Origin: Oscillatoriophycideae cyanobacterium NC_groundwater_1537_Pr4_S-0.65um_50_18
GTDB taxonomy: Bacteria; Cyanobacteriota; Cyanobacteriia; Elainellales; Elainellaceae
NCBI GenBank assembly: GCA_016208305.1
Contig: JACQYI010000009.1
Location: 496,001 to 560,000, forward strand
DNA length: 64,000 nucleotides
Direction of reading: 5' to 3'
Shown: positions 26,061 through 33,322 of the stretch, piece by piece
Layout: every line of letters begins with the position of its first letter
Position numbering within the stretch: the stretch's first letter is position 1
The notes under the pieces: generated by a model
What the model saw: only the letters and a program-made list of their open reading frames with translations
Told to the model about the DNA's origin: nothing
Databases searched by the model: none
Position numbers and translations under genes: made by a program

Positions 26061-26453
26061 TTGAATATTCTGCTGGTAGAAGATGATTACCATCTGGCGC
26101 GGGGAACAGCAAAACTCATTGAACGACTCGGAGGACATCAGGTATTTATCACCACAGAGCCAGAAGAAATCTTTCATCAATGTGAGAGTGGAGCTGTGGA
26201 ACTCGTGCTCATGGACATTAACTTACCAGGTGTGAAATGGCAGGGACAGAAAGTAGATGGTACTAGCCTCTCGCGTCAGCTCAAAGATCGCTGGCATCAC
26301 ATTCCTATTATTGTAATTACGGCTTACACCATGCCCATCGAGCAACACACGTTGCTACAGCAATCTCAAGCCGACTGTTGCTATACCAAACCCATTACAG
26401 ACTATCCAGCGCTACTTGAAATGATCACTCAACTCAGTCAAAGGAGAAGCTGA
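26061..26453 (+). CDS. Single-domain response regulator (first of a pair)
   Basis: 130-residue CheY-like receiver starting at a TTG codon 5 bp after the phytochrome stop, the only in-frame start that preserves the first beta strand (NILLVEDD). Acidic pocket E7-D8-D9, phosphoacceptor Asp52 in LMDINLPG, Thr in ITAYT, Lys in YTKPI. An insertion after the phosphosite (KWQGQKVDGTSLS) is longer than usual. No output domain. Tight spacing suggests translational coupling to the kinase. Confidence 0.92.
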   Translation: MNILLVEDDYHLARGTAKLIERLGGHQVFITTEPEEIFHQCESGAVELVLMDINLPGVKWQGQKVDGTSLSRQLKDRWHHIPIIVITAYTMPIEQHTLLQQSQADCCYTKPITDYPALLEMITQLSQRRS

Positions 26454-26457
26454 GTCT

Positions 26458-26850
26458 ATGTATAAACTTGCAATACTAGATGATGACCCCAACTGGTGCC
26501 TGATTGCTCAACGTTTTTTACAGAAAAACTATGAAGTCGTAGTCTATAAATCAGTCTCTAGTTTTTTGTATGCTTTTGACGAACTTAGCCAGTACCATCT
26601 TTTGCTAATTGACTTTGTAATCCCAAGTGCCCGACATGAGATTAATGTTGATGGCATTGAAATCATTTCTCGTCTTAAGCGTCTGCCCCAGCCTCCCAGC
26701 GTTATCCTCGTCACGGCTTACATGAGTAGATATGACTTAGAGGTCAATGGCAAAAAGATGTGCCCACAGGCAGATGGTTTTTTTGCTAAAGATGCAGGGC
26801 TTGAGCTACTCAATCAACAAATTAGCCAATTGCTCAGAGACGCTCAGTAA
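26458..26850 (+). CDS. Single-domain response regulator (second of a pair)
   Basis: 130-residue receiver 4 bp after the previous gene. Acidic pocket D8-D9-D10 in AILDDDP, phosphoacceptor Asp52 in LLIDFVIPSA, Thr in LVTAYM, and Lys in FFAKDAG. The loop after the phosphosite again has an insertion (HEINVDG), so the two receivers are diverged tandem paralogues. It lacks an output domain. Probably the terminal gene of the operon; composition downstream becomes AT-rich. Confidence 0.9.
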   Translation: MYKLAILDDDPNWCLIAQRFLQKNYEVVVYKSVSSFLYAFDELSQYHLLLIDFVIPSARHEINVDGIEIISRLKRLPQPPSVILVTAYMSRYDLEVNGKKMCPQADGFFAKDAGLELLNQQISQLLRDAQ

Positions 26851-27602
26851 AGAAGTCATGAGAGAAGCCATTGCCTAAAATTTAGCGCTGCTGTTTTTTG
26901 AGATAGGCTCACCAACTATCCTCTTGGCAACTACTATCCAGTTTTTTTTAAAACCGATGCAGAAATCTGCATTGTGCTCAGTTTTAATCAATCTTTCGAT
27001 AGCTAATATCTAGATTATCGTTCTCCTAAAGCCAGATACGAGACTCAAATCAGTTTCGTAGAATGGCTCACATGAGATTAGATTCTGAATAGCGCTGAGA
27101 AAGGTAATGAGCTTGTTACATAGGTGACACCTATGAAATTTGTGTAGGTAAAGCTGATGTAATAAGACTCATGATTTGAATATCCTCAAGTTGCTCTTAC
27201 CTTATGCTTAGCAAAATGAACCTAGCTCAAGCTAAGTCTTCAGTCTTTCAGAAGCTCTATCTCAGAACTATCTCTGCTTAGTAGCTGTACTAAGTCACAA
27301 CTTGGTGTTTCACCATCCTGACGGAATCTCAGTAAGGCGAAGTAAGCGATCGAATTAAATTTATAGGTACTGGAGTTTATGAGTGTTTATGAGTATAGAG
27401 GCGATCGCTTTACTTCTGTCGCAAGAGATCACTCCATAGCTCGGAAGTTTCTCAGGATTGGGAGATTTATAGGGTTATTCAAGTAACCATTGCTACGTTT
27501 CAAATATTCTCTCAAGCAGGTTCATCTGATCTCAAGAGAGTGCCACTTGGGTCAAGGTCACGCAGGTTCACAATTCAACACCGTTTTAGGAGATACTAGG
27601 CT
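26851..27602. other. 750-bp AT-rich gene-free region
   Basis: I see no ORF with coding character on either strand, no tRNA and no clear intrinsic terminator. It contains a perfect 17-bp palindrome at 27119-27135 (listed separately). The segment upstream of 27603 must include the dehydrogenase promoter; aggagatactagg just before the ATG is a reasonable ribosome binding site. Confidence 0.5.
27119..27135. promoter_or_regulatory. Perfect 17-bp palindrome, operator-like
   Basis: CATAGGTG-A-CACCTATG: 8-bp arms around a single base, typical of a dimeric repressor site. It lies in the gene-free region about 470 bp upstream of the dehydrogenase and 270 bp downstream of the receiver pair. The regulator and the regulated gene are unknown. 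Confidence 0.45.
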
Positions 27603-28769
27603 ATGAAAGCAGTCTGCTGGCAAGGCACAAAGAAGATCGGAGTCGAAACCGTTCCTGACCCGACAATTATTAATCCCCGTGATGCGATCGTCAAAATTAC
27701 ATCAACCGCTATTTGTGGCTCTGATCTGCATTTGTACAACGGTTTCAATCCTACGATGAAGCAGGGCGATATCCTGGGTCATGAGTTTATGGGAGAGATT
27801 GTTGAGCTAGGCAGCGCAGTCAGGAACAAAAAAATAGGCGATCGCGTTGTCGTACCATTCACTATTTCTTGCGGTAGCTGTTTCTTTTGCAATCGAGATT
27901 TATGGTCTCTTTGCGATAACTCTAATCCCAACGCCTGGATGGTAGAAAAGGTAATGGGTCATTCTCCTTCAGGTCTGTTTGGCTACTCTCATTTGACGGG
28001 TGGCTATGCAGGTGGCCAAGCCGAATATGCTCGTGTGCCTTTTGCGGATGTGGGTTTGTTCAAAATTCCTGATGAACTCACCGACGAGCAAGTTCTGTTT
28101 CTCACCGATATTTTCCCAACGGGATATATGGCTGCGGAGAACTGTGACATTCAGCCAGGAGATACGGTAGCCATTTGGGGATGCGGCCCTGTCGGACAGT
28201 TCGCTATTAGAAGTGCTTTCTTGTTGGGAGCCGATCGAGTGATTGCGATCGATCGCGTTCCCGAACGCTTGCAGATGGCACAGCAGGGTGGGGCAGAAAT
28301 CTTGAACTTTGAAGAAGTTGAGGTAGGAGAAGCCCTCAAAGAAATGACGGGAGGACGTGGCCCTGACTCAGTCATGGATGCGGTAGGTATGGAAGCGCAT
28401 GGCATGGGTTTAGAAGGCTTTTACGATAAGGCGATGCAGGCCGTGCGAATGGAAACCGATCGCCCCAATGTGTTGCGTCAGGCGATCGTTGCCTGTCGTA
28501 AAGGGGGTACCGTGTCGGTGCCTGGAGTCTACACGGGTTTTGTAGACAAAATCCCGATGGGCGCGTTCATGAACAAAGGTCTAACTATGAAAACGGGGCA
28601 GACCCATGTTCATCGGTATTTGCAACCCCTAACGGAGCGGATTCAAAAAGGTGAGATCGATCCCTCATTCTTGATTACTCATACCCTCCCGATTGATCAA
28701 GCGCCCCATGCTTACGACATTTTTAGGAATAAGCAAGATAGCTGCATCAAAGTTGTTCTCAAACCTTGA
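27603..28769 (+). CDS. Zinc-dependent medium-chain dehydrogenase (formaldehyde-dehydrogenase-like)
   Basis: 388-residue medium-chain dehydrogenase/reductase. Catalytic zinc ligands are seen in [12 protein letters not shown] and GHEFMGE, structural zinc cysteines in [15 protein letters not shown], and the NAD-binding Rossmann motif in [13 protein letters not shown]. The long zinc-lobe insertion ([12 protein letters not shown]...[16 protein letters not shown]) places it with FDH-like threonine/alcohol dehydrogenases that are common in cyanobacteria. The real substrate is uncertain. It stands alone between a gene-free region and a palindrome array. Confidence 0.9.
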   Translation: MKAVCWQGTKKIGVETVPDPTIINPRDAIVKITSTAICGSDLHLYNGFNPTMKQGDILGHEFMGEIVELGSAVRNKKIGDRVVVPFTISCGSCFFCNRDLWSLCDNSNPNAWMVEKVMGHSPSGLFGYSHLTGGYAGGQAEYARVPFADVGLFKIPDELTDEQVLFLTDIFPTGYMAAENCDIQPGDTVAIWGCGPVGQFAIRSAFLLGADRVIAIDRVPERLQMAQQGGAEILNFEEVEVGEALKEMTGGRGPDSVMDAVGMEAHGMGLEGFYDKAMQAVRMETDRPNVLRQAIVACRKGGTVSVPGVYTGFVDKIPMGAFMNKGLTMKTGQTHVHRYLQPLTERIQKGEIDPSFLITHTLPIDQAPHAYDIFRNKQDSCIKVVLKP

Positions 28770-28869
28770 TGGTTTGTAGCTTGCCTTTGCGACAAGTAGG
28801 ACAGGCAGCTAGGACAGGTTTGGCAAGCTCTATTAACACTCAGTAGATTGCTCAGCCTTCCTATTTTTT

Positions 28870-28920
28870 CTAAAAGCTGGATTTCAAAAGCGCTTTACGC
28901 TTTTGAAATCCAGCTTTTAG
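28870..28920. repeat. Perfect 23-bp-arm palindrome after the dehydrogenase gene
   Basis: Left arm 28870-28892 is the exact reverse complement of the right arm 28898-28920, with loop CTTTA. It contains CTGGATTTCAAAAGCG in the left arm. It is the first of four palindromes packed into 190 bp. No T-run follows directly, since the next palindrome abuts it, so simple termination does not explain the array. Confidence 0.85.
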
Positions 28921-28950
28921 GGTTTCGTGGCGCGCGCCACAAAACCCTAA
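28917..28950. repeat. 34-bp palindrome with CGCGCG centre
   Basis: Second element of the array. TTAGGGTTTCGTGGCG pairs with CGCCACAAAACCCTAA with one mismatch, centred on a GCGC run. Its first four bases overlap the end of the preceding palindrome. Confidence 0.8.
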
Positions 28951-28983
28951 TTTGTAATCTATTCCAGCAATTGCTTAAGCTAC

Positions 28984-29032
28984 AGATTTTTTGTTGTGTG
29001 CCGCGCTCCGCGCGGCACACAACAAAAAATCT
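28984..29032. repeat. Perfect 22-bp-arm palindrome with CTCCG loop
   Basis: Left arm 28984-29005 is the exact reverse complement of 29011-29032, and the outer base pair of the loop can also form. The centre GCGC-TCC-GCGC is the same type as the palindrome at 1536-1567. Perfect pairing over 22 bp implies recent origin or selection on structure. Confidence 0.85.
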
Positions 29033-29043
29033 AAACATATTCA

Positions 29044-29056
29044 AGCGCGAAGCGCT
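29044..29056. repeat. Short AGCGC-gaa-GCGCT palindrome
   Basis: Fourth element of the array, with the minimal core AGCGC-GAA-GCGCT and no extended arms. The core matches that of the 46945-46983 palindrome. It ends 20 bp before the MFS stop codon. Confidence 0.6.
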
Positions 29057-29076
29057 GTAATACTGAAATTGCCTAG

Positions 29077-30264
29077 CTAGGGTTCTGCGGTAGATTCTGC
29101 GATCGTTATTCTCACTAATCCCCGATGTAGCACTAGCATCAGAAGGGCGAACGGTAGCATCACCATTGGAATAGTGCCCAAGCCAAATCTGTCACCGATC
29201 CAGCCAATAGCTGTCGGAATACTGACCGCCCCAATGCTGCCTAAACTGGTCACAAATCCGATCGCTGCGGGGACGATCGCTGCCGGAACTCGATGAGGCA
29301 TCAGCCAAATAGTGGTAGGAAAAATCGCTGCTAGAGCAAATCCCATCAGAGGCAAGCTCCAAAGCTGATGGGGGAAAAGCCACCAGACTAATAAACCTAC
29401 TGTCAACAACAGTAGCGAGTAATCAATCAAGCGAACGGCTCCGATCGATTTCATAACTTGCCCCATACTCAACCGCCCGATCGTCAGTCCTAACCAGTAG
29501 GCCGTGACGCTGTAGCCTGCTACTGAGATGGGGGTGCCTCGCGCAATCGTTTGTACCGCATAAGCCCAACTTCCCAAAGCAGCCTCTGTGCCGACATACA
29601 CCAGCAGCAGCAGACCTGCGATCAAGACTGTGGGCGTTTTCAAAGCTAGCCCTAGATTTGCACCTGCACTCTGTTCCGATGCAGAGGGGGGTGACGGCAT
29701 TAACGGCTGACGCTGTGAAATCACCCAAATCATGCCCACAACCAACAGCATTACAATTGCAGCAAAGACACCATAGGCCGATCGCCAGTTAATGCCTGAG
29801 GCAAGCAAGGTTGTCGCGATCGCGGGTCCTAACAGCGCCCCAATACCATAGAAAGCGTGGAGCAACCCCATGAGGTTAGCCCGTCGATCGTGCGCAATAA
29901 AGGTATTGATGCCTGCATCGATTAGCCCAATGCCTAAACCCAACAGGGTGCCTGTGGCAACCATAACAAACCAATGCGTCGTTGAGGCGTAGATATAGAG
30001 CGCACTGGTGACGCTGACAGCGGCCAGCAAAACCATCTGAGCCAATCCAATGCGATGACTCAACAGGCTACTCGTCAGGGCTGCGACGAAATAACCGCTA
30101 ATTTGGCTGAAAAATAGAGCCGTTACCGTTGCCGGAGTTAGCTCGTAGGTGGCAATGATAGAAGGCAACAATACGCCTAACCCGCCCTCCGCAATGCCGA
30201 TGGCAATAAAGGCATAAAATGCCAATGCGATGCCCATCCAGGCCGGAGGAGATTTATCCGTCAT
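29077..30264 (-). CDS. Major facilitator superfamily transporter
   Basis: 395-residue membrane protein with about 12 hydrophobic helices in two halves. MFS features are GIGLIDAGINTFIAHDRRANLMGLLHAFYGIGALLGPAIATTLL in the first half, and GLTIGRLSMG at the start of the second. It resembles sugar-porter and FucP/YfkF-like exporters, but substrate is unknown. Its ATG overlaps the stop of the upstream HAD phosphatase by 4 bp, and both are divergent from a ROK regulator across an operator-like palindrome. This context suggests carbohydrate uptake or efflux. Confidence 0.87.
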   Translation of the reverse strand: MTDKSPPAWMGIALAFYAFIAIGIAEGGLGVLLPSIIATYELTPATVTALFFSQISGYFVAALTSSLLSHRIGLAQMVLLAAVSVTSALYIYASTTHWFVMVATGTLLGLGIGLIDAGINTFIAHDRRANLMGLLHAFYGIGALLGPAIATTLLASGINWRSAYGVFAAIVMLLVVGMIWVISQRQPLMPSPPSASEQSAGANLGLALKTPTVLIAGLLLLVYVGTEAALGSWAYAVQTIARGTPISVAGYSVTAYWLGLTIGRLSMGQVMKSIGAVRLIDYSLLLLTVGLLVWWLFPHQLWSLPLMGFALAAIFPTTIWLMPHRVPAAIVPAAIGFVTSLGSIGAVSIPTAIGWIGDRFGLGTIPMVMLPFALLMLVLHRGLVRITIAESTAEP

Positions 30265-30926
30265 AGCGTTCTCTCAAGAATTCGCACATCTATCCACTGC
30301 ATGCCCGCCCGCCGAGCGGCCTCTAGCCCCAAATCGCTGTCTTCGTACACAATACAGTCCTGGGGTGCAACGCCCATTCGCTCTGCCGCCAGCAAAAACA
30401 TCTGAGGTGCAGGCTTACCCGACTCAACATCGTTAAGCGTCACAATGGTGTTAAAGAGTGAGCGGAGTTGAATGGTCTCAAGGGTCGATTCCACTACCGA
30501 TCGTTGCCCATTAGAAGCGACTGCCATCGGCACCTTGCCGTAGTTCATCCGCGCGATCGCAGCTACAGCAGGCACCTCTCGCACCTGATGGATCAACCGG
30601 GAGAAATGCTCCTGTCGTTCGGCATCTAGCTGGTGTTGATCAATTGTGTAGCCAAAGGTTTGATTAAACTCTTGAATAAACTCTAAGGCCGTTAAGCCTG
30701 TGCGCTTGTGAAACCAGTCTTCTACCAGCGCAGCCCCGTACTGACTCAAAGCGGCCTGCCATGCCCGAAAATGCACAGGCAGGGTGTCAGCTAGCGTCCC
30801 GTCACAGTCAAAAATCAACCCTGCGTAGGGTGACTGCGGTGCAATGCGTTGATCGATCGCAAGGGGCAAGTTCAGCTGAGGCAGTTCCAGATTAACAACG
30901 CCTAAATCGACAGATTGGGTAGACAT
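30261..30926 (-). CDS. HAD-superfamily sugar phosphatase/phosphoglucomutase-like protein
   Basis: 221 residues from the ATG at 30926 (the frame extends 14 codons further to 30968, into the operator, which I reject). HAD motif I FDCDGTLADT with the two catalytic aspartates, cap domain, motif II ASNG, Lys in GKPAP and motif III EDSDLGLEAA. Subfamily IA, close to beta-phosphoglucomutases and fructose-1-phosphatase-like YqaB proteins. It overlaps the MFS gene by 4 bp, so the pair is one operon that probably handles a sugar. Confidence 0.87.
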   Translation of the reverse strand: MSTQSVDLGVVNLELPQLNLPLAIDQRIAPQSPYAGLIFDCDGTLADTLPVHFRAWQAALSQYGAALVEDWFHKRTGLTALEFIQEFNQTFGYTIDQHQLDAERQEHFSRLIHQVREVPAVAAIARMNYGKVPMAVASNGQRSVVESTLETIQLRSLFNTIVTLNDVESGKPAPQMFLLAAERMGVAPQDCIVYEDSDLGLEAARRAGMQWIDVRILERTL

Positions 30927-30978
30927 ATATATTCGTGATCTATTTTGATCGACTTTATTTAATCTCATTGATTCTATG

Positions 30979-31007
30979 TTAATTTGTTTGTTGGATAAAC
31001 AAATTAA
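30979..31007. promoter_or_regulatory. XylR/NagC-like operator between divergent genes
   Basis: Perfect inverted repeat with 11-bp arms, TTAATTTGTTT and AAACAAATTAA, spaced by 7 bp. It sits in the short space between the ROK gene (start 31025) and the HAD-MFS operon (start 30926). ROK repressors such as Bacillus XylR bind closely similar TTTGTTT-n-AAACAAA sites. Strong candidate for autoregulation and control of the divergent operon. Confidence 0.8.
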
Positions 31008-31024
31008 TTTATCAGAAATTTCTC

Positions 31025-32230
31025 ATGTCTGCTAACTTTGAGCCGACTCTGGCGACAAATCCCGCTTTGCTAAAGCAGATCAACACCGCTCGGCTACTGG
31101 AATTGCTGCGATGTCATGCCCCGATCGCCCGTGCTGAGTTAGCCCGCCTAACGGGATTGACGCGCTCCACCGTGACCGTGATTACCGCTGAACTAATGGC
31201 TCAAGGACTCGTGCGAGAAAGTGGCGAAGTCTCGACTCCGCGAGGGGGCGGGCGGCCAGGAGTGGGGCTAATGCTCAATCCAGAGGGGGCTTTCTTTATG
31301 GGAGCAGCGATCGAAGTGGAGCACCTGACGGTCGTAAAGCTAAATCTAGCGGCGCAAGTGGTTGCCCGAATTCAGCAGCCGCTAGTTGATACTGCACCTG
31401 AGCGAGTATTGCGACAATTGGTAGAGATGATTAAGCAAGTTCGCCAAGCCCAGCCAAAGGACGAATCTCGTCTACGCGGGGTGGGGCTGTCCATTCAAGG
31501 CGTGCTGAACTTAGAGGGCATCGTGATTCGTGCTCCCTTCCTCGATTGGTCTGGTTTAGATCTCCGTCGCTATCTCCAGCCGCATCTCGATTTGCCCTTA
31601 TTTGTAGATAACGATGCCAACGCTGCTGCGTTAGCCGAGGTGTATTTAGGTAGCGCCATGCAAAGTTCTAGCCTGTTCTACATTCTGATCAACAAAGGGG
31701 TAGGCAGTGGCATTATCATCAACAACCGGGTGTTTCGGGGTGCCTCCGGTACGGCAGGAGAAATCAGCGTTCTGATGAGCGATCCGCCTGGAGAAGATCA
31801 CGTTGCTGAATGTGGACATCGGGTCGGCAAAGAAGACTTGTTGGATCGCTATCGACAACAGGGAGGCAAAGCCAATAACCTGTGTGAGTTGGTGAAGCAA
31901 CTCGATCGGGGAGAGGCGATCGCCCATGCTGTCGTGCAAGACTGGGCTGAGATTTTGGGACGCGGGTTAGTGAGTGTCGTGAGTCTACTCAATCCGGAAC
32001 AAGTGGTGATAGGAGGGCCAGTCACCGTCTTATTTCCCTATGTTAAAGACTCGTTAATCAGTAGACTACGAAACGGGATGCCGCGCCAAGGCGATCAAGG
32101 CTTCTTTAGCCATCCCAAAGCCCAGCTGAAAGTGTCGTCGTTTGGCGCAGATGCCTCGGCGGTGGGGGGTGCGGTGCTGGCTTACCAATCCCTGTTTCGA
32201 GTCCCCGATCTGGTGTTATTACCTGGCTAG
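31025..32230 (+). CDS. ROK family transcriptional regulator (XylR/NagC-like)
   Basis: 401 residues: N-terminal winged helix-turn-helix (LLRCHAPIARAELARLTGLTRSTVTVITAELMAQGL, about 28-65) fused to a ROK sugar-kinase-like domain with VDNDANAAALAEVYLG and GVGSGIIINNRVFRG. The zinc-binding CxCGxxGCxE motif of typical ROK proteins is missing (AECGHRVGKED), and the N-terminal DxGxT phosphate loop is absent, so it should be a sugar-sensing repressor, not a kinase. It is divergent from HAD-MFS across the TTTGTTT palindrome. Confidence 0.9.
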   Translation: MSANFEPTLATNPALLKQINTARLLELLRCHAPIARAELARLTGLTRSTVTVITAELMAQGLVRESGEVSTPRGGGRPGVGLMLNPEGAFFMGAAIEVEHLTVVKLNLAAQVVARIQQPLVDTAPERVLRQLVEMIKQVRQAQPKDESRLRGVGLSIQGVLNLEGIVIRAPFLDWSGLDLRRYLQPHLDLPLFVDNDANAAALAEVYLGSAMQSSSLFYILINKGVGSGIIINNRVFRGASGTAGEISVLMSDPPGEDHVAECGHRVGKEDLLDRYRQQGGKANNLCELVKQLDRGEAIAHAVVQDWAEILGRGLVSVVSLLNPEQVVIGGPVTVLFPYVKDSLISRLRNGMPRQGDQGFFSHPKAQLKVSSFGADASAVGGAVLAYQSLFRVPDLVLLPG

Positions 32231-32366
32231 TCGCCTAACCATGATTAACTGACGTGTTGGGGGGGGTGAATGAATAGATGGGAAACTCTCATCCATCCTT
32301 CTACCCATCCACCAACTATGACTTGACTGACCGCTAGCTATCTGGAAGAAGAGGCTGGAGCAAGAT

Positions 32367-32885
32367 ATGAAATATGGCTACATTGAGCGTGAACGTCGCT
32401 TTTTAATCAAAAATCTACCGCTCGAACTCCGGTTAGATGGTGAGTATCGTTGCATTAGCGATCGCTATTTTCCAAAAACTCACCTGCGCCTACGCAGGAT
32501 CACCACACCCGAAGGACAGCTCATTCAGCAAAAGTTTGCTCGCAAGCAGTTAATGAGTGATTCCAGTCATGCGTCCATCACCAACCTTTATTTAGATCCC
32601 AATGAGTATCAACTGTTGTCTTCCTTGGGTGGATTAGAGATTCACAAGCGGCGGTATCGCTATGCCTACGGTGAATATATGTTTGGAATTGATGTATTTG
32701 AAGGACAGCTATCAGGACTCGTGTTAGGTGAGGTGGAATTTCCCACAGATGAGGCAATGGAGCTATTTCGATCGCCTGATTTTTGTACCGTTGAAGTCAC
32801 GGACGAGCCATTTTTTAGAGGCGGCCATCTCGCGACGGTGCAGGCTGATGTTTTGCATCGAGAACTTAGAGCGATTTTTGAATGA
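32367..32885 (+). CDS. CYTH domain protein
   Basis: 172-residue protein of the CYTH (adenylate cyclase/thiamine triphosphatase) superfamily, whose members bind organic or inorganic triphosphates in a beta tunnel with metal ions. The N-terminal signature is I-E7-R-E9-R-R, an ExExK variant with Arg at the last position. Basic and acidic tunnel residues follow in LRLRRI, QQKFARKQ, EIHKRRYRY and LGEVEFPT. Known small CYTH proteins are triphosphatases; the physiological substrate is not clear. Confidence 0.88.
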   Translation: MKYGYIERERRFLIKNLPLELRLDGEYRCISDRYFPKTHLRLRRITTPEGQLIQQKFARKQLMSDSSHASITNLYLDPNEYQLLSSLGGLEIHKRRYRYAYGEYMFGIDVFEGQLSGLVLGEVEFPTDEAMELFRSPDFCTVEVTDEPFFRGGHLATVQADVLHRELRAIFE

Positions 32886-32936
32886 GTTGTGGGAGGGTGT
32901 GTGGGAGGGTGTGTGGGAGGGTGTGTGAGAGGGTGG
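32886..32936 (+). repeat. 12-bp tandem repeat (GTGTGGGAGGGT), 3-4 copies
   Basis: Starting just after the CYTH stop codon, the unit GTGTGGGAGGGT recurs three times, followed by a diverged fourth (GTGTGAGAGGGTGG). It is purine-rich and strand-asymmetric. A simple-sequence expansion; no coding role. Confidence 0.8.
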
Positions 32937-33322
32937 TTGCAATGGAGGCTGGTACAGGCAAAATATTTGAAGCGGCAGCCAAACTCCTATTTGCGATCGG
33001 TTTTTGCAATCTGTAGTATGATGTAGTATGATGAGAGAATCATTCTGACTTAACCTCTTCAACTCAGTAACCTCTTCAACCAGCAAACGATGAAGTAGCT
33101 TCTTACTCTCAAATTCAGCGATCGCGCCTAGGCAACCCTATAGGCAACTCTGTAGGTTTATGCCGCAAGCTCATGCCGCAGTTACAGCCAGATCCGCATT
33201 GAAATTTGCAGAAACCCTTCGCGCTCTGACGCTTAATCTTTCTCAAGATCGATCTTTCCCGAATTTACGGTGCTGCTTCATCAGCACCTTGATTTTGCAA
33301 TTTATTCGCAAGGAGGTGGCGG
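32937..33322. other. Long leader/spacer upstream of the ABC-F gene
   Basis: No recognisable gene. It holds small direct repeats (TAGTATGATG twice near 33015, and AACCTCTTCAAC-type twice near 33053-33080) and ends in a strong ribosome binding site (AAGGAGGTGG) 5-14 bp before the ATG. Long leaders upstream of ABC-F resistance genes sometimes contain attenuators, but I cannot identify a convincing leader peptide or paired terminator hairpin here. Confidence 0.45.
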
